Assembly: GCA_023253495.1 (NCBI GenBank)
Contig: JALRGF010000068.1
Coordinates: forward strand, 1-7,368
Reading direction: 5' to 3'
Origin: Verrucomicrobiales bacterium
Lineage (GTDB): Bacteria > Verrucomicrobiota > Verrucomicrobiia > Verrucomicrobiales > V1-33
Length of the DNA stretch: 7,368 nucleotides
Position numbers and translations under genes: made by a program. The notes below the pieces were generated by a model, which did not search any database, had not been told where the DNA came from, and saw nothing but the letters and a program-made list of their open reading frames with translations. Shown piece by piece: positions 4,671-7,368 of this stretch (position 1 is its first letter; each line of letters begins with the position of its first letter).

Positions 4671-7368
4671 GTGACGTTCCATCCATTCCGCTCATCCCCG
4701 CACCTCATCCTGAGTCTGGGCGCATGGGTCCTGACCGCAGGCCTGGCGGCGGCCGCCGTGGATTTTGTCCGCGACGTGCAGCCGCTGCTCGAAGCTTCCT
4801 GCGTCCAGTGCCACGGCGCGGACAAAGACAAAGGCGGACTGCGCCTGCATACTGCCGCGGATCTGGCCGCCGGTGGCGACTCCGGTGCCGCGGTCGACAC
4901 CGCCGCGCCTGAGGCGTCGCTGTTGCTGCAGCGGTTGCACCTTCCGCCGGACGATGACGAAGCCATGCCGCCGAAAGACAAGGCACCCCGCCCGACCGCG
5001 GAACAGGTGGCCAAACTCCGGGAATGGGTGGCGTCCGGGGCCGCTTGGCCGGAAGGAGCCGTGCTCAAGCCGATCGATCCCGAGGCCCAGGTCAGCCCGC
5101 GCGACGGCGAAAACCTCGTCTCGATCGCCATCTTTCCGCCCGCCTGCTCACTGGAAACCCGGCGCGACGAACAACGATTGGTCGTGATGGCGACCTATGC
5201 TGACGACACCACCCGCGACGTGACCAAAAAAGTCACCTTTGAGGTGGACGACCCGTCACTGGTCCGACAGGACGGCAACCATTTCACACCGGTGGCCGAC
5301 GGGAAATCGACCATCCGCGCCGCCTTTTTCGGTCAGACTGCCGAGGTGCCGCTCACCGTGACTGCGGCCACCGCCGAGCGCCCGGTCAGTTTCCGCCTCG
5401 ACGTGATGCCGGTCCTCGAGCGCGGCGGCTGCAATACCGGGTCGTGCCACGGTTCGGCGCGCGGCCAGGACGGGTTCCGGCTTTCGCTCTTCGGGTACGA
5501 CCCGGCTGACGATTATTTCCGCATTACCCGTGAACTGGGCAGCCGCCGCATCAACCTCGCCGTGCCCGAGGACAGCCTGCTGGTCACCAAATCCATCGGT
5601 GCCGTGCCCCATACCGGCGGCAAACGCTTTGAAGCGGACAGCCCGCTCAACCGCACGCTGCTCGAATGGCTGGAGGCCGGTGTGCCCGATGATGATACCG
5701 CCACCGTGGCCCGGGTCACCGGCATTGAGATCGCCCCGACCCAGATCGTGCTCGAAGGTCGCGGCTCCCGGCAGCAGCTGACCGTGCTCGCCCGCTACTC
5801 CGATGGCACTGACCGCGACGTCACCCCGCTGGCCACCTTCATCACCAGCAATGCCGGCAGCGCGGCGGTCGAAGCCGGCGGCCTCGTCACCTCAGGCGAA
5901 CGCGGCGAAGCCTTCGTCATGGCCCGCTTCGCCAGCTTCACCGTCGGCACCCAGGCCATCGTCATCCCGGAGGCTCTGCAGTACACCCGGCCCACGTCGC
6001 CGGAGGCGAACTACATCGACACCCTCGTCCACGAAAAGCTGCACAAGCTGCGCCTCCTGCCTTCGGGTGATGCCTCCGACGAAGTCTTCCTGCGTCGGGT
6101 CTTCCTTGACACCGTCGGGCTGCTCCCCACGCCCGCCGAGCACGAGGCCTTCATGGCCAGCACCGCGCCGGACAAGCGGGAGCGCGTGATCGACGAACTG
6201 CTCACCCGCAAGGAGTTCACCGAACTGTGGGTGATGAAATTCGCCGAGCTGCTTCAGATCCGGACCAACCCGACCAATCAGGTCAGCTACAAAAGCTCGC
6301 TGCTCTACTTCAACTGGCTTCAGGACCGCATTGCCCGCAACGTGCCGTTCAACCAGATCGTGCGCGAACTGATCGCCGCCAATGGCGGCACCTTCCGGAC
6401 GCCGCCGACCAACTATTACCAGATCGAAAAAGACACCCTCAAGCTCACCGAAAACCTCGCCCAGGTCTTCATGGGCATGCGCATCCAGTGCGCCCAGTGT
6501 CACAACCATCCGTTCGACCGCTGGACCACCGATGACTACTACGGCTTTGCCGCCTTCTTCGCCCAGATCGGCCGTAAACAAAGTGAGGACCCGCGCGAAC
6601 TCATCGTCTTCAACAGCGGCGGCGGCGAGATGAAACACCTTGTCGGCGGTCGCGACGTCAAACCGAAGTTCCTCGGCGGCGCGGAACCGGACGTCAAACC
6701 GGGAGAGGACCGGCGCGCCGTGCTCGCCGACTGGCTGACCTCGCCCGACAACCCGTTCTTCGCCACCAACCTCGCCAATATCATCTGGGCCCACTTCCTC
6801 GGCGTCGGCATCGTCGAACCGGTCGACGACATCCGCATCTCGAACCCCCCGACGAACCCGGAACTGCTCGACGCCCTCGGGAAACGCTTCATTGAATACA
6901 ACTACGACTTCAAACGCCTCGTGCGCGACATCACCACCAGCAAAACCTACCAGCGCACCACCCGGCCGAACGAGAGCAACGCCCTCGACGAACGCAATTT
7001 CTCCCGCTCTCTGATTCGGCGCCAGCGGGCCGAGGTCCTGCTCGACGCCATCAGCCGGGTCACCGAGACCCGAAACAAATTCCAGGGGTTGCCCGAGGGC
7101 GCCCGCGCCGTGCAGATCGCCGATGGCAATGTCAGCACTTACTTCCTGCGCACCTTCGGACGCGCCGAACGCGCCTCCGTCTGCTCCTGCGAGGTGAAAA
7201 TGGAACCGAACCTCGGCCAGGCGCTCCATCTGCTCAACGGCGACACCACCCACCAGCGCATCGGCGCCGGCAAGGTGGTCGAAACCCACCTGAAAGCCGG
7301 GCGCTCGCCAGCGGAAATCATCGATGACCTGTTCCTGCGCTGTTTCAGCCGCCGCCCGACACCAGCCG
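4671..7368 (+). CDS. Secreted planctomycete-type cytochrome, DUF1549/DUF1553 protein (3' end outside window)
   Basis: About 899 codons in the window, no stop reached. GTG 4671 is the only start that keeps the signal peptide (LILSLGAWVLTAGLAAAA, cleavage near residue 29). The frame upstream closes at TGA 4638 with no ATG, and ATG 4660 and 4663 are out of frame. Domains in order: PSCyt1-like cytochrome C (about 32-125) with haem motif C44-V-Q-C47-H48; an Ig-like BIG2-type domain (about 152-230); a second cytochrome-like domain (about 238-345) with C254-N-T-G-S-C259-H260; a second BIG2-like domain (about 348-434); DUF1549/PSCyt2 (about 447-650) with C607-A-Q-C610-H611 in QCHNHPFDRW; DUF1553/PSD1 from about 677 with LADWLTSPDNPFFATNLANI and RRQRAEVLLDAISRV. 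Family genes usually precede a DUF1501 gene. The protein is probably a periplasmic redox protein, often linked to polysaccharide breakdown in PVC bacteria; the substrate is unknown. Confidence 0.93.
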   Translation, partial: MTFHPFRSSPHLILSLGAWVLTAGLAAAAVDFVRDVQPLLEASCVQCHGADKDKGGLRLHTAADLAAGGDSGAAVDTAAPEASLLLQRLHLPPDDDEAMPPKDKAPRPTAEQVAKLREWVASGAAWPEGAVLKPIDPEAQVSPRDGENLVSIAIFPPACSLETRRDEQRLVVMATYADDTTRDVTKKVTFEVDDPSLVRQDGNHFTPVADGKSTIRAAFFGQTAEVPLTVTAATAERPVSFRLDVMPVLERGGCNTGSCHGSARGQDGFRLSLFGYDPADDYFRITRELGSRRINLAVPEDSLLVTKSIGAVPHTGGKRFEADSPLNRTLLEWLEAGVPDDDTATVARVTGIEIAPTQIVLEGRGSRQQLTVLARYSDGTDRDVTPLATFITSNAGSAAVEAGGLVTSGERGEAFVMARFASFTVGTQAIVIPEALQYTRPTSPEANYIDTLVHEKLHKLRLLPSGDASDEVFLRRVFLDTVGLLPTPAEHEAFMASTAPDKRERVIDELLTRKEFTELWVMKFAELLQIRTNPTNQVSYKSSLLYFNWLQDRIARNVPFNQIVRELIAANGGTFRTPPTNYYQIEKDTLKLTENLAQVFMGMRIQCAQCHNHPFDRWTTDDYYGFAAFFAQIGRKQSEDPRELIVFNSGGGEMKHLVGGRDVKPKFLGGAEPDVKPGEDRRAVLADWLTSPDNPFFATNLANIIWAHFLGVGIVEPVDDIRISNPPTNPELLDALGKRFIEYNYDFKRLVRDITTSKTYQRTTRPNESNALDERNFSRSLIRRQRAEVLLDAISRVTETRNKFQGLPEGARAVQIADGNVSTYFLRTFGRAERASVCSCEVKMEPNLGQALHLLNGDTTHQRIGAGKVVETHLKAGRSPAEIIDDLFLRCFSRRPTPA

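Noticed and set aside
5892..7289. Minus-strand open frame of 465 codons within the cytochrome gene
   Set aside because: It is antisense to strongly conserved DUF1549/DUF1553 sequence and arises from high-GC codon bias on the opposite strand.
1..7368. CRISPR array, tRNA or rRNA genes
   Set aside because: No regular repeat-spacer pattern, no cloverleaf with a TTCRA arm and no rRNA motif was seen.

Overview
The window looks like chromosomal DNA from a high-GC member of the Planctomycetota/Verrucomicrobiota (PVC) group. The main reason is the right-hand gene, a large secreted protein with the planctomycete-type cytochrome/DUF1549/DUF1553 architecture that is almost confined to those phyla. The helical-repeat protein next to it and the divergent IspH also fit Verrucomicrobiota. 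This placement is an inference from gene content only.

Left third (1 to about 2240) is accessory DNA. It starts with the 3' end of a group II intron (domains 5 and 6, + strand), whose domain 5 carries an insertion of about 60 nt in its apical loop. The intron ends inside the last codons of a toxin-antitoxin operon on the minus strand: a PIN-domain toxin (468-881), then an overlapping ribbon-helix-helix antitoxin (202-471). Next is a small lipoprotein of lower GC (1023-1517, minus), with phased palindromic ATGCGACC repeats upstream. After that comes a decayed C-terminal fragment of an integron-type tyrosine recombinase (1707-2080, minus). It keeps the catalytic Arg, His and Tyr of its C-terminal half but carries a nonsense codon and a frameshift. 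A cluster of nested CTTTGC/GCAAAG inverted repeats (2151-2238), probably including a minus-strand terminator, closes this part.

Middle (2261-4524): ispH (+), the last enzyme of the MEP isoprenoid pathway, is convergent with a membrane-anchored helical-repeat protein (3184-4524, minus). A possible bidirectional hairpin lies in the 50 nt between their stops.

Right (4671 to the window end): a divergently transcribed gene for a secreted cytochrome/DUF1549/DUF1553 protein runs off the window. Its candidate promoter would put the transcription start at, or next to, the GTG start codon.

Only ispH is clearly a core metabolic gene. Three signs of mobile or accessory DNA (group II intron, toxin-antitoxin pair, integron-integrase relic) lie within about 2.1 kb upstream of it, so the left part reads as a site of repeated insertion and decay beside a stable chromosomal segment.
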